NCBI GenBank assembly: GCA_016748015.1
Contig: JAAOMT010000665.1
Span: 111,718 to 175,717, forward strand
Direction of reading: 5' to 3'
Length of the DNA: 64,000 nucleotides
DNA from: Geosiphon pyriformis
Lineage: Eukaryota; Glomeromycota; Glomeromycetes; Archaeosporales; Geosiphonaceae
The position numbers and the translations under genes are program-made. The notes beneath the pieces were generated by a model that made no database searches, was not told where the DNA came from, and worked only from the letters and a program-made list of their open reading frames with translations. Below are positions 21,840 through 40,664 of the stretch, piece after piece (positions within the stretch are counted from its first letter, which is position 1; each line of letters begins with the position of its first letter).

Positions 21840-24548
21840 TTTGAAAATTTGCTATGTGCAATGTTTGTGGTATTAATGTTTTTGCAAAACAAGATAATAT
21901 AGTTTGTTGGCATTGTAACTCAGATAATATAGTCTCTTTTGTTACTGAAACAAAGTTGAGATTTACTATTGGATCATGGATCAAGAATAAGTTTAATAGA
22001 ATTCAGATTTTTATCTCTGGTTTGGATATTGGTTTCCTTGGTACTGATGTTACTATTATTATAAATAATTTCTTGGTTTATTATATTTTTAGAGTAGAAA
22101 AAATTTTTGGTCAAGTTGTGTCAGTACATCTTTTGTTCAAGGGCAAGCTCTCAGTTACAATTTTTGGTTTGTATGCTAGTATTTTTTTTGATGTTTGGTT
22201 TAAACAGGCCTTGGAGGTCAATTTTTTCATTGCAAAAACTGTTAACTTCAGCACTTTTGTGGTCTTGAGTGGAAATTTCAATGAAAATAGATCTGAGAAG
22301 AGTACAAGTTTCAGGTTTTGTTTGGGTCTAGGTTTGGTTAATTTGTTTAATAGATACCTTCTAATTAAAGCCCCAACTTAAAGCAACTTAAAGCAACTTA
22401 AAAGGTGTTAAAAAAGTTTTAAATAATATTTTTGTAAATAAAAGCTTATTATCAGCAGTTATTAATTATAGTATTGGTTCTGTGTCTACTTTTTTTGACA
22501 CTGATTATAGAATGGTTATGGTATTTATTAACTTGAGTGGGCTCTTGGATATTCATTTGAATAACTTGTACAAACAAGCTAATAAAGATCATTGGAAGTT
22601 TAAAATCAAGAATACAAATGGTGCCAAGTGAATAGTTTTAAGGATTGCTTTTCTGCCAAGCTTTTAAAGATAAAAAAGTTTCTGGATGCTGAAGCTTATC
22701 ATGATTTAAACACTATATAGTTGTTGCTGAAAAGGATAATAGTGGACTTAGCTGATAAGATATTTTCTAGACTTTGGTTTGGTGATTTTTAGTGTTCAAA
22801 AAATATGCAGTCTTCTAAGTTTCTGAGACTGGAATTGTTAATTGCCAAAATTGTTAAAAGATTGAGCTTAGACAACATCCTTTGTTTTAATTATCTTATA
22901 AAAAAGTAGTCAACTTTAGATGCTAATCAAGCTTTTATGGTAACAGATATAGTTTAGAATAGTAGAAAATTGGTGAATATTCTCAAGCACTTATTATTAA
23001 TTAAAAAAAGATATAAGAGGTCCAAAATATATAAGTCAAAGTTGATTGAGGAGGCATCTATTAAGAAAGCAATTAAGAGGTGCATGAATAAATTTTGTTC
23101 TAATAAAGATAATATGATTAAGAGTGTTTTGGATTGGCTCTTTTGCAAAATGGTTCTGAATCATTTAGTGATAGATAATAAGTTGATTTTGAAACTGAAA
23201 GAAGTAAAGCTCAGTATTGATAAAATCATAAAGAATTGAACAAGAAAGCAGAATATGTCTTTAGCAGTATCTGATCTTTGGGCTTGCCAATATGTACTGT
23301 TAAATTACATAAGAAATAATATTTTTTCTGGTATAATATGCATAATTAGTATGAGTGAGTTGTTTTTGGTTGTTAATGGTCTGCTTAATGGCAAAATTTC
23401 AAGTTTGTTTGGCATTCTTAATAAACTATGAAAGCATAGTGAAAATGGGGTAATGGAATATCTTTTAGGACTGTTAAATGCATGTTTAACAGTTAGTGGT
23501 GTTTCTGTTTTGCAAAAAAGAGCTTGGGTTTTAATGATTCCTAAACTTTATAACTGGAATAGAATTTTCATAAACACTAGACTTATTGCATTAATCAAAA
23601 TTGCCAGAAAGATTCTCTTCAAGATTTTTTCTGATAGGATTTTATTTGCATATAGTAAGTTTAGCATCTTTTATAGTAATAACTTTTCTGTTTTGAAAAG
23701 TACATCTATTTAATTTCCTGTGTTTGCAGTTGGTTCAGTGGTTGAAGACACTAAAAAAGAATTAGGAGCTTTGGTTGGTCTTACAGAATATGCATAAGAT
23801 ATATGACTTGGTTGGTTGGCACTACTTGAAGATTAGCTTAAGGTATATCAAAATGTGTAATAGATTTATAAATTTCTTTGGTAGTATACATAATAATAGG
23901 GTCAATAAGATAATAACAGATTTCAGTCTCTTAAAAGACTATAAAGTACATGATAGTTTAGATCAAGATGAAGTTTTTTTTTCTCTTTTTTGAAAGATTT
24001 TTTATGATCTGCTTTTATGTAAGGTCAAAAGACATGAACATTTATGTGGATATTGGATTAATACTAAGTTTGTGACAAAAACTGGCAGAGTTGAAAATAA
24101 TAGTAGTTTGTTTTTTTTCTTTATGGCTGGCACATTTGTGGATAATACAATTTGGATTAGATATTGTTAGGCTTTTATGCAATATGCTCTAAATATTATT
24201 AGTGAATTTTTTTCAATCAATAATATTTCAATTAATACTAAAAAAACTGTGGCTATTTTTATTAATCAGAATATTAGAGTTGCTTCTTTAAGTATTAGTG
24301 GTCAGCCAATTTCAATTGTCAAAAAGAATAAAATGCACAAATATCTGGAGATTTTTTTGTCAACCAAGAGATTGTTCAAGCCAAGTGTAACTAAGGCTTA
24401 TTCTGATGTTTGTTTTTTTGTCAATGTAATATTCAGAAAAACTATTACAGATAAGCAGTTTTCTTATTTAGTGTCAGCTGGTTTACAATCTATTGTTAGT
24501 TACAGGATCCAATTTAGTTTTGTCTTATTGAGTGTGTGTTACAAGTAG
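21840..24548 (+). pseudogene. LINE endonuclease and reverse transcriptase (copy C)
   Basis: The endonuclease start MCNVCGIN is followed by FVTETKL, with the catalytic Glu retained unlike copy B. SGNFNEN has Asn for the DFNEN Asp. The RT part has VLMIPKLYNWNRI, TRLIALIKIARKI and LQNMHKIYDLVGW. Motif C reads TFVDNTI, so the second Asp of the pair is lost here, whereas B lost the first. One indel shifts the frame between about 23,713 and 23,775. Confidence 0.75.
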
Positions 24549-25179
24549 AATTTTATAATCAGAAAGAGCCTTAAGACTAAAGCATGTCTGCTATATGATT
24601 TCTCTAATAAGACTTTGTACCATTCATTATTATATGGTCTGAAATCTTTTAAGCAAATGCAATCAGAAAGTAAACTGGCTGCTGTGGTCTTATTTTCTAA
24701 TGCTTCAGGCATTTTTGGTTGTTTATTTTATTATAAATTCTTAGATTTGCAGATTTTGGAGTGAGTTCTTTTGAATTCCTTACAATTTTTTTTTAAATTG
24801 CTTATTAGTTCTATAAACAATTTTCTGGTTGGTGTGGTTAAGATTTTTTTAAGTAATGAGCTATTTTTGACAAACAATTTGCTTAATGTTTTTTATAGTT
24901 TTGGTGTTTTTTCTATGTCATTGATTTTTGAAAAGATTTTGTATCTTAGTTCTGTTTATTCTTTAAAACATTTTGGAGTTGCTTTTAGTAATAGACTTTT
25001 TAATAAAAAAAGCTATGTGATAGATTGGAAGATCTTCTGTTAATAAAAGAGATTAGATCTTAAAAACTTTATTCCTTATTGGTTTAATATCACATTAAAA
25101 TTTTTGTGTAGTAAAAATTTTTTGTTATCTGTCTCATCTGTATGTATTTGGCCAGTTAGCTTGGATATCTTAGATTCTA

Positions 25180-26075
25180 GAGAGTTTGCTAATGTGTGAG
25201 ATGATTTACATAAAATTTGGTCTGATTTGTTCAAGATATACACAAATGGTTTGTTAAAGAATGCTGGCTTTGTTGGTGTTATTGGTAATGCTACTGCATA
25301 TTTTCTGGTTTTAAATATAAGTGTTAATATTGGAGTTTACAGTTTTGTATCTTCTACTATGACTGAGCTATAGGCTGTTGCTTTGTCTTTGGAGTGTGTT
25401 TTATTATCTTGCTCTTTGGTTTTGTATCTTAATAACCAAGTTGATATTAATGCATATGTGTTTGAGATATTATTTGCTGTGCCAGATTTTTGTAATCAAT
25501 ACTGGATTGAGAGAAGACATATTGTTAATTTGATTAGAGATAAGAATCTTATGATGAGTTGGGTTAAGATTAAAAGTTATTCTAGAATTTGTGGTAATAT
25601 AAAGGCAGATACTACCACAGGCATGACCACTAAATCTCTTTTTTCTTTGCCAGTAGAAGTGTGAAAACGTTTTTTGGTGGCTGAGGATACTGTTGTATCT
25701 GACAATGCTCATTATTTTGTTAGGAACATTTTTAGGTCTGTTTGTTATGCTCATTAAGAGACTGGTTTTGACTGTAATATGGTTTCTAATATATTGATCA
25801 AGGATATAGATTAGGATATTACTGCTAAAATTTGGCACCCTGATTCATATATGCTCACTGATTTTACTAGTTGGAAGTTATTCAACCTTTGTACATATTT
25901 AATAAAAACTGTGTACAAGTGGTTATTAGTAACTGTTAAGAAAAAGTTGTATGATAAAAGATATTTTGGTGTACTGTGTTTGCTGTGTGATAAAGTAAAA
26001 TTATTGAATTATGTTTTTACTTGTGCTCAGAATGTTGGTGTTTGGAAAGAAATTTTGGTTGAGGCCTCTATGTAA
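25180..26075 (+). pseudogene. LINE RNase H and zinc cluster (copy C)
   Basis: The first RNase H motif is recognisable as IYTNGLLKNAG (Asp lost). ALSLECVLLS and LYLNNQVDINAY follow (second Asp is Asn), then WVKIKSYSRICGNIKADT (His lost). Beyond are HPDSYMLTDF, a zinc cluster at about 25,976-26,025 and a poorly preserved C-terminus. This is the most eroded RNase H of the plus-strand copies. Confidence 0.65.
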
Positions 26076-26904
26076 TAAATTGCTTCAGCAGATTTTTATG
26101 GTTTGTTTTCTTCTGCTGTTTTATAGATGCTCTTTTGTTGTTTATTAAATACTGAAACTTATGCAGTTGTGTATAAAAAGTTTATGCTGAAGGATTAGTA
26201 TACAGAGACTATTAAGATTTTTGATGATAAGAAGGAGACCATCTCTGTTGTTGTTGATTTTGTGAGGTATTTGATAGAGTTGTATCATTTTAAGATCTAG
26301 CTGGCAAAGTTTAGGTTTAGAATTAATATAGAAAAAACTGATTTGGTTGAAGATAACAGTGTGATATTAGGTTTATTATGTAGTTTGGCATTAATGCTGT
26401 CAAATAGTATGGTTAAAATGCTTGACATTATTAAGTTTTTTGCTGTTAGTTTTGGCTATTGTAGACTATGTCTTTTTTTTTTGGTCTAGATTGTGATATA
26501 TGTATTAGTATAAGTATGTAATATTGTCTTGTCTGGCCTGAATGACTAGCCATATATAGTAAGTACATAAGTCACATTTAATTAGAGCCACTTAGTCTGG
26601 TTCTATGTACTAGATAGTGGTTAGACTTCACTCAATAAACAACTTTAATAAAATAAAAAAATATAAACTAATAAAAAAACCAAAAAAAACCAAAACTTTA
26701 TTTTATACAAAAAAAAATAAAATTTAAAACATTAAAACTATTAAAAATACCAAAAAAAAACTTTTTTTAAAAAGATTATTATTAAATATAACAAATAATT
26801 AAAAAAGTTATTTTTTAGCTGTTTTAACTTTTTTAGTTATTTAAGTAATAATAAAAAAATTAATAAAAAAATTAATAATTTCTTATTAAATACTCTAAAA
26901 CTTT

Positions 26905-27800
26905 TAGTGCACATTGAAAAATCAGTTTTGGTTTACAGATGGTGGTAAATAGTCTACATGTGGATATTAATTGGATCAAATTATTACTGATATGACATCC
27001 AGACTCTTACATGGCTGCTGGTTTCACTAGCAAGCAGACTGCTGGTTTCTAGATGTATTTTATGAAGGCATTGCACCTTCAGCTTCCTGTTGCTGTATGT
27101 AAATGGGTTTATGATAAGAGTTACCCTAGTGTGGTGTGTTTGTTCTGTGGTGATGTTGAAGTCTCGGACTATGCTTTTTCTTGTTTGTTTGATGCTAATG
27201 ATCATGCTTGTTTATTGGATTCTCATGTATCAGCTTAAAGAGTGCAATCTAGTCTGGGTCATTCTTCCTCAGTTGTCTCGCAGCTGTTGTTTACTTGTTC
27301 GTCTAATGTTTTGGTTAGCATTGCTTTGTGCAAGAGTTTTATTTTCAAGAATTGGTTTCATGAGTCTGTCTCTGTTTTCAAGGATTCCAAAGTAGTGAGT
27401 CAGAACATTGTGGCCTTTGTGTATGAGTTTAGTCATGCTTTTTGGGAAGACATTTGGTTGGTTCATGTCAAGTATTGTGCTTTCATAAAAAAAAATGGAC
27501 TTATTTTATGCGATAGATTTGTTCCTATCTTGATTTTTGGGCTTCCTTCAGTGCTGTTGGCAGGTGTGATTAGATTGCTGGATATTGTTGAGGCAATTGG
27601 TGTTGGTTTTGGTTTTCATAAGTTTTGTTTGTTTTTTTTAGGCATAAGTGATAAAGTTTCTGTTTATATAAGTATATAGTGTTGTTTTAATTAGTCTGAG
27701 TAGCTGGTCACATGTAAAAAATGCATAATTTACACCTAGTTTAGATCATTTGTATAATGTATTATACTAGGCAGTGTTTGGACTTTACTCATTAAATGTT
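26905..27800 (+). mobile_element. LINE copy D, 5'-truncated
   Basis: Homology starts at TGCACATTGAAAAATCAG, matching the linker after RNase H in copy A. It contains HGCWFH/HMAAGF-region DNA, YFMKALHLQLPVAV, VCLFCGDVEVSDYAFSC (27,053-27,238) and the C-terminal block at 27,242-27,679 in another frame. That block (WLVHVKYCAFIKKNGLI, GVIRLLDI, FGFHKFCLFFLG) is open to its natural stop. The 3' end is an A-rich tail near 27,800. No clear target-site duplication was seen. Confidence 0.78.
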
Positions 27801-28810
27801 TAAAAAAAAAAATATATATTTAAATTATTTTAAATAAGTTGTTTTAAAAAAATCTTAAAAAGAAAAAACTTTTAACTAAAAACAAAAAAATGGGTTTAAA
27901 ACAGCAAAAAATCAATTAATTATTAAATTATTTAAAAAAAGTGCTTTTATAAAATGCTGTTAAATAACTTTTATAATTGGTAATATTTTATTAATAAAAA
28001 GATTATTAATTGTTTTAAATAATAATAAAAAATAAAAAAGTACAGTCTTTTTACTTTTTGTTTTGGTTATAATTATAAAAATAGAAAAAAAGAGTATTTA
28101 ATTTTTTTGTTTTATTAAAATGTAATTTAATTATTAATTATTTACATAATACTTAAGTATTATTAAAAAATATAACCAGTTATTCAATTTAAAATTAATA
28201 TATTAAAATAAAATATTGTTATTTTTGTTTTTTTTTTAATTTTGTAAATTTTATTTAAAATAATTAAATTATAAACAAAATACAAAATGGGGTTTGAATT
28301 AATAATTAAAATAAATATTATTAATTTTAATCAGAAAATTAATATTTTAAAATTAATTAATAATTTTAAATAATTTTTTTGCATTCATTTTAAATTATTA
28401 CAAATAAAAATTTGGATTTAAATTAATAAATAAGTAAAAAACAAATTTGAATATCATAATAATTTATTATAGTATTTTAAATTTTTTTAATAAATAATAT
28501 CAATTTTAAATTGGTTTAACATAATAAAAATTGATTAAGTCTTGTTTTAAAAAAAAATACTATATTAATGCAAACAAATAAATTTCTTTTTGTTTAACAT
28601 ATTTACATAATTACTATTATTTCTGGAAATATTTTGTCAAAAAATTAAAACAATTTTACAACAAAATAATTATTATTTACTATAATAATTCTTTTAACAA
28701 ACAATCTTATTAAAAAGAATGGTTCCCAACTTAAACAATTTACATAATATTTTAAAGAAAACAATTATAACAGATGCTATATTAGAATCGTACAAATAAA
28801 GAAATACACT
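27801..28810. other. AT-rich boundary region between transposons and genes
   Basis: About 1 kb, very AT-rich, with no coding signal and no recognisable LTR or LINE piece. GC content rises visibly from about 28,800, where host genes begin. Confidence 0.5.
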
Positions 28811-29550
28811 ATGATCGTGAGAGAAATGATAAAGTTTTCAATACAATCTTTCGAATGCTTTTCAAAGCTTATAATTGTTGTTTCCACCATTAAACTCATA
28901 ACATTTCATTTTTTGGATCAAAAAGTTAGAATTCAGGCCCTTTTAACAAGAATATGGGTGGTGAGGGAAGAAAATTTTTTGCACGCTAACGCATTGGTTT
29001 TATTTTCGTTTTTGATTTTTATATTATTGTACTATACATCATGTTTGCAGGAACCCTCTACTCAACGCTATTTTCGAGTAAAATACCAAAAGACTACCTA
29101 TTTTCTCAATGCTAGCACTACTGATAAACTTTCAACAGTAAAAAACAACTTGGCAAAGATGTTGGGCGATGATCGAGATCCAAAACGCATACGCTTGTCT
29201 ACATCTAACTTCAATAATCCGCCAGCTTATATTGCTTTGGATAAAGATAATGATACAATTGAAAAATTGAAGCTAGAGGATGAACAGATTTTGTTCCTTA
29301 GTTTCTGGGACGAAAATGATCGTAAGCTATTAAATGATATGCTGGATTTGTTCTGTGAGGTCGAGAAGTCCCGATATCTCACTTCATTTAACTCAACATT
29401 CTTCATTCATTTTCAGGGAAATGGGAACCCATACAAGTTGAATGGCCAGATCCGTTGGTAGATGACACAACGGAAGATGAGGAGTACGATCTTGAAGACC
29501 AGTTAGGAAAAGTTGATTTAGAAACTGGGAAAGGCAAAGCGAAAGCGTAA
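28811..29550 (+). CDS. Ubiquitin-like (beta-grasp) domain protein, Elongin-B-like
   Basis: The core exons are 29,051-29,321 and 29,417-29,550, joined across a GTAAGC...TTTTCAG intron to give DRKWEPIQVEWPDP. A first exon 28,811-28,960 (donor GTGAGG, acceptor TTTGCAG) keeps frame, but its sequence is not distinctive and the start is uncertain. RYFRVKYQKTTYFLNAS, STVKNNLAKML and RIRLS follow the strand-helix-strand pattern of ubiquitin-like domains. KTT near the start recalls Elongin B. The C-terminus is acidic, then Lys-rich (GKGKAKA). An alternative final splice (GTAAAT...TTTTTAG, to 29,634) would end it with RK. Orthology is not certain. Confidence 0.6.
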
Positions 29551-29952
29551 ATATGAAGGAACCCTTATAGATTTCTAGCAATATTCGAAAAAACCATATT
29601 TACTAATTTATCATATTTTTTTTAGGCGCAAATGATCATATCTAGACCTGATAAAACGCCAATCTTCTGATAGCTCAGAATCAAGAGAGTATTATGATAA
29701 TTATATGTAGGTAAGAAACGAGTAACTTTTATTTTTTTGGTGTTTCAATAAAATCCAACATTGAGAAAACCCTCTCGAAATTCTAGGATGAGCTCTCCGA
29801 ATTTTTATTCGTGAAATATTGGAGAAATCAATCTTTTTTTTTCAACAAAGTGAAAAGATCAGGATTGCAATATCCATATTTATCTAATTTTAAATTTATA
29901 ATGATAGTTATTAGTTTTCTCATTCTGCCTGGTCAATTTTTTAAGCAGGAAT
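29551..29952. other. Convergent intergenic region
   Basis: About 400 bp between the ends of the ubiquitin-like gene and the copper transporter gene. It holds 3' UTR-like AT-rich sequence and, at 29,551-29,634, a possible optional last exon of the ubiquitin-like gene. Confidence 0.4.
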
Positions 29953-30734
29953 TCACAGATCTTGTGGAAAATCAGGGACCACGACTATGTTATTACTGAG
30001 TTCGATATCATCTTTGTAGCTTGAATTTTTAGCATTTGCCAGATCGCTTTTCAAGATGTGTGAGGAATCTGATGAGGGTACTAAACCTGTTATTGTTACT
30101 TTTTTAATGGGTTGGTAATTGGAATATCTACAAAATTTCTTGAATTGGGTAGTAGGTGAAAAGGGGATTTTAACAAACAATTGGAACTTACGAAGTTAAT
30201 TGAAAATATTCCACAATAAATTGACCTGTAGTCAAACCAGTCACCTTTGTTTTTTACACGGAAAAAAGAAGGCAATTTTCGGGTTAATAAATATTGAGTT
30301 TTCCTAATAATCAATTTAACTCACCACAACAATAAATATTCCAAAATTCATATTCATCACCAGTAACATATAAACAAGTCGTAGTGTCGTGATGATACCA
30401 TATCCCAAGGTCTTTACTAACAAACTATGCGATTTATAGTAATTTGGGATTTTATTTCCAGTTAAAAATGAGACATTTTCAAACCAAAAAGTCAGAAATC
30501 TTTCTATCCAACAAAAGGACAAGACTAATATAGAAGCAAAAAAAAAGGTAATAGGAGTGGTTATTGGAAAAACTGAGAATAAAAAATAGGTAGAATTCGG
30601 GTCTGTGGATTAAATATATAGATGAAAAAGGATAAAAAGTTAAGTTGGGCTATTTAAAATAGTTTTTTACTTGAAGTTGAATAATTTATCCTTTCATTAC
30701 CGTTATGAAAGTAAGTTTTCCGATCTTGTTGCAT
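29953..30734 (-). CDS. CTR-family copper transporter
   Basis: The four-exon model is 30,671-30,734, 30,325-30,602, 30,192-30,244 and 29,953-30,127, giving 189 residues with all phases matching. Three transmembrane segments are visible. The second carries YMLLVM (MXXXM, residues 100-104) and the third TGLTTG (GXXXG, 117-121), the signature of trimeric Ctr channels that import Cu(I). The N-terminus is short with a single Met and TYFHNG, more like Ctr2-type vacuolar members than Met-rich plasma-membrane ones (inference). A roughly 55-residue hydrophilic tail is encoded by the last exon. If the last intron (GTAAGT donor) is retained, its TAA ends the protein at 132 residues. Confidence 0.85.
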
Positions 30735-31443
30735 ATTATTATTTGTTATAGGGTAGGGAAAACGAGGATTCCGCTTTTTTGAAGCGATTCTTTTTTACTT
30801 AGTATAAAATTAGGAAATATTGTATGGCTTGTGATTAGTAATACTTTAAATTTTGCTTTTAGTTCTTGAACCAATGAAAATATTACAGAAATTAAGAATA
30901 TATATATATATATAATAATTGAAATGTAATTGTCTAATCCTCCCACCAAATTTGGCTACCTTGTTAAAATTTTGGACAGAGTAATCCCTCCGTCATCGTA
31001 AACGGAGCACAAAAGTGATCATATCGGGAATTGGAAGAAACCAAATTTGCGAGCGACCAATCAGCATCTATCTAGCAATTGGGTTTGTTTCGTACAATGT
31101 TGTTGTATCTTCTTTTCTATGCCTGTCAACACACACAAAACCTTCAAATTCCACACCACAAGAGTCTCAATCAAATATAGCCTTCATCATCTCAGCCTTC
31201 TTATTTCTTGAGTGTGTTCACAATCAAAATTTTGACAAGGTTAAAGCTGAGTGAGCTAGAAGAAAGTTTGTTTTACGCTTAAAATACCCTTCTTTTCAAC
31301 CTACCAAAACCACAACTGTGCACACTCGTCCGTTTTCTTTTATTTTTGTGAAAATTCTGCGGCTCGACAACAACAACAGTGTCTTTAGATTGCTTTACTT
31401 TCACTCTTCAAAACTATCAACTATAAAAGGCTAGCTATTTTAA
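30735..31443. other. Divergent promoter region, copper transporter / ARF6
   Basis: About 710 bp between two start codons facing away from each other. It contains a (TA)n tract near 30,900 and pyrimidine-rich sequence with repeated CTTC/TCAA words just before the ARF start. No defined regulatory motif could be supported. Confidence 0.4.
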
Positions 31444-32374
<931 letters not shown>

Positions 32375-33291
32375 GTGGCTTATGATTTGGCCCTGATTGA
32401 TCTTTTCCTTTTGGATATTGATGGAGGATGAGTTTGATTGTATTTATAAAAATTCTAGAGACGGTTGGCTATTAACGGTGGGGTGGTGCCAATTTTTTCT
32501 CAGTGAAGCATTGAACTTTACCGATCGGTCGCACATATTTTTATTGGATTCTAATAGATTTTATAATTTGTCGTTCCTACTTATTGATGAGAATGGATTC
32601 TGAGGACTGATTTGATTTTTCTTTGATCATTATTATTATGATAACAATAATAGTAATAACAATAATAATAATAATAATAATAACCAATCATTTTAAATCA
32701 CTTCCATAGACCATTATCATCAACATCAACCTTTTATTAATATAAAAAACATACCCAAACTTCCCAAGTTTCCAATTCTAGTTTTATTATATTTAATTTT
32801 TGTTGTTTTTTATTTTACTGTCCATTAATTCTACTAGTAAAAGTGACAATTTTGGGGAGGGAGGGTTATTATTTCATTCATTATCACTTTTGCATGATAA
32901 GAAAATTTATTTCACTCTTTCATCTCATGAGCCATGTATTGTTTATAGATAGTATTTTTAAAGTTGTATTTTCTTTTTAAATTTGAGAATTATAAAAAGT
33001 TTTTTAAAGGAAAGAAAAAACAGAGACAAGATGGGCGTGATAAATTCATTTTTATTTTATTTTATTTTTAAAGTTAACTTTGATCTTTGGAAAAAAGCAT
33101 TGAAACAATCAGGTAAATCTGGATAAAAATTTATAAATTTAACCAGGTGATTGCTGATTGATATTATTACCCAATTATCAAATCCTGTTAATTCAACTTT
33201 TGGTCCGATTAATTGATTAGTTGGACCACATTAGATTTTCATGACCCATAAATAGAGCAAATCTATTGTATTTTTTATTTTTTAAACAGAA
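32375..33291. other. Intergenic region with a short AAT microsatellite
   Basis: About 0.9 kb between ARF6 and the RRM gene. An (ATA/AAT)n run lies near 32,640-32,690. The rest is 3' UTR-like and promoter AT-rich sequence; no coding signal. Confidence 0.5.
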
Positions 33292-34126
33292 ATGGCAATG
33301 AAGGAAAATGTTAATAAGTGTACAATATACGTTGGTAAATATAAAAGTTTATTATTTTTGCATTGCCGTTTGTCACTGAGTCTCATCGTTTACTTGATAA
33401 AAACGAAATATTCAATTTTTATCATGATTTATTTATTTATTTTGACTTGAACATTGAAATAGGAGGTCTAGATGATCAAGTAAACGAAAAAGTTTTACAT
33501 GCAGCTTTTATTCCGTTTGGAGATATAGTTGAGATTCAGATCCCACCCGATCCTGCTTCTCGTAAACAATTTCTTGCGATGATTTTATTTATTTATTTAT
33601 TTATTTTTTGTAAAAAAAATAAGTTTGATAGAAAATTTGATTTAAAAAACGTATATTTCATCTTTCTTTTTTTTTGGTATTCTGAAAGATAATCAACATC
33701 GTGGATTTGGATTTGTCGAATTTGAAGAATTGGATGATGCACAAGCTTCTATTGATAATATGCATTTATCGGAATTGTATGGAAAGGTGATTAAAGTTAA
33801 CTTGGCAAGACCGATGAAGATTAAAGAGGGGAGTTTAAGGGCTGGTATGTTTAATTTTTAATAATTAGTAATTAATAATTATAATTTTGAAGATGGCAAG
33901 TCTTTCATTTTTATTTTTATCAGTTTGGTCGGAAGATGCATGGTTACAGAAATACGCGTTAAAATCGACGGACCCCAATGTCAAAGAAGATGAAGATGAA
34001 GATGATAAAGACCAAGGTGGTAATGATTCGGTTTCTGAAAATCAGGGTTCCCAGAACTTTCCACGTAACACGTTGGATCGTTTGAATTCACCTAATGATG
34101 ATGATGATGGTTCAATGTCTGGATAA
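33292..34126 (+). CDS. RRM protein resembling the N-terminal half of cyclophilin E (Cyp33)
   Basis: Exons 33,292-33,334, 33,463-33,561, 33,689-33,844 and 33,924-34,126 give 166 residues. One RRM spans about residues 9-85 with RNP2 (TIYVGGL, 11-17) and RNP1 (RGFGFVEF, 52-59). The sequence [16 protein letters not shown], the helix-2 region [28 protein letters not shown] and the [11 protein letters not shown] linker are those of PPIE/Cyp33. The protein then ends in an acidic tail ([10 protein letters not shown]) without the peptidyl-prolyl isomerase domain. No cyclophilin coding sequence is found in the following 2 kb. Cyp33 joins spliceosome and chromatin complexes; the role of this RRM-only form is unknown. 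Confidence 0.85.
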
Positions 34127-40096
<5,970 letters not shown>

Positions 40097-40664
40097 AAAC
40101 TTCCTTAGGATTTAAACATTTATCAATTGTAGTAAAATTAAGAATTTAATTATTTTACCTATGGAAATATTTTCCATAATGCGTACGCGTTTAAATTGAT
40201 TGCGCGATTGAATTATCATTTAAAGTCATAATTATTGCAATTGGTAGTTTCCAATTTTTATATTTTTAAATCTAAAATACTGGATAACGCATAAAATTTA
40301 TACACAATCTTTTTGTACCCAATTTGTTGGGTATCTTAAAATTTGTCATCATTAACAAAGACGCGTCATGTTTTGATATCTTTTTGGATAATGAAAAGTA
40401 ACAGTTCCTTTACAAATATAAATACAGTCGTGGAAAAAATATATTATAAAACAATGGAAAATATGGATTATAAGAATCTACAAATTTCCCGAAAAAATAT
40501 CTACGGCCCAATTTTTTTTTCAGGCCAAAAACCACAACTGAGATTTCAAGCCCCATATGATCCGGTTTGATGGTATATTTTTCATTATGGCGAAAAATAT
40601 TCATCACTTTTAGGTGGATCAATTAAGGTTTTGGAATTGATTTTAATTAACCTATTGTCAAACA
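40097..40664. other. Convergent intergenic region SSL2 / NIPA
   Basis: About 570 bp of AT-rich 3' flank shared by two convergent genes. Small ORFs here have no recognisable content. Confidence 0.45.

Larger units (their letters stand above)
19765..26650 (+). mobile_element. LINE copy C, nearly full length, more decayed
   Basis: Same layout and orientation as copy B, about 6.9 kb, starting about 170 bp after it. The ORF1-like region is at 19,860-21,830, endonuclease 21,840-22,600, RT about 23,350-24,550, RNase H about 25,200-25,640, and zinc cluster (LCLLCDKVKLLNYVFTC) near 25,976. The 3' UTR ends near 26,650. It contains far more TAG/TAA/TGA codons than B, mostly at Gln, Arg and Trp positions of the other copies. 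Confidence 0.82.

Noticed and set aside
30746-30949. 67-codon minus ORF upstream of the copper transporter
   Set aside because: It is dominated by a (TA)n tract translated as Tyr/Ile; lies in the promoter region.
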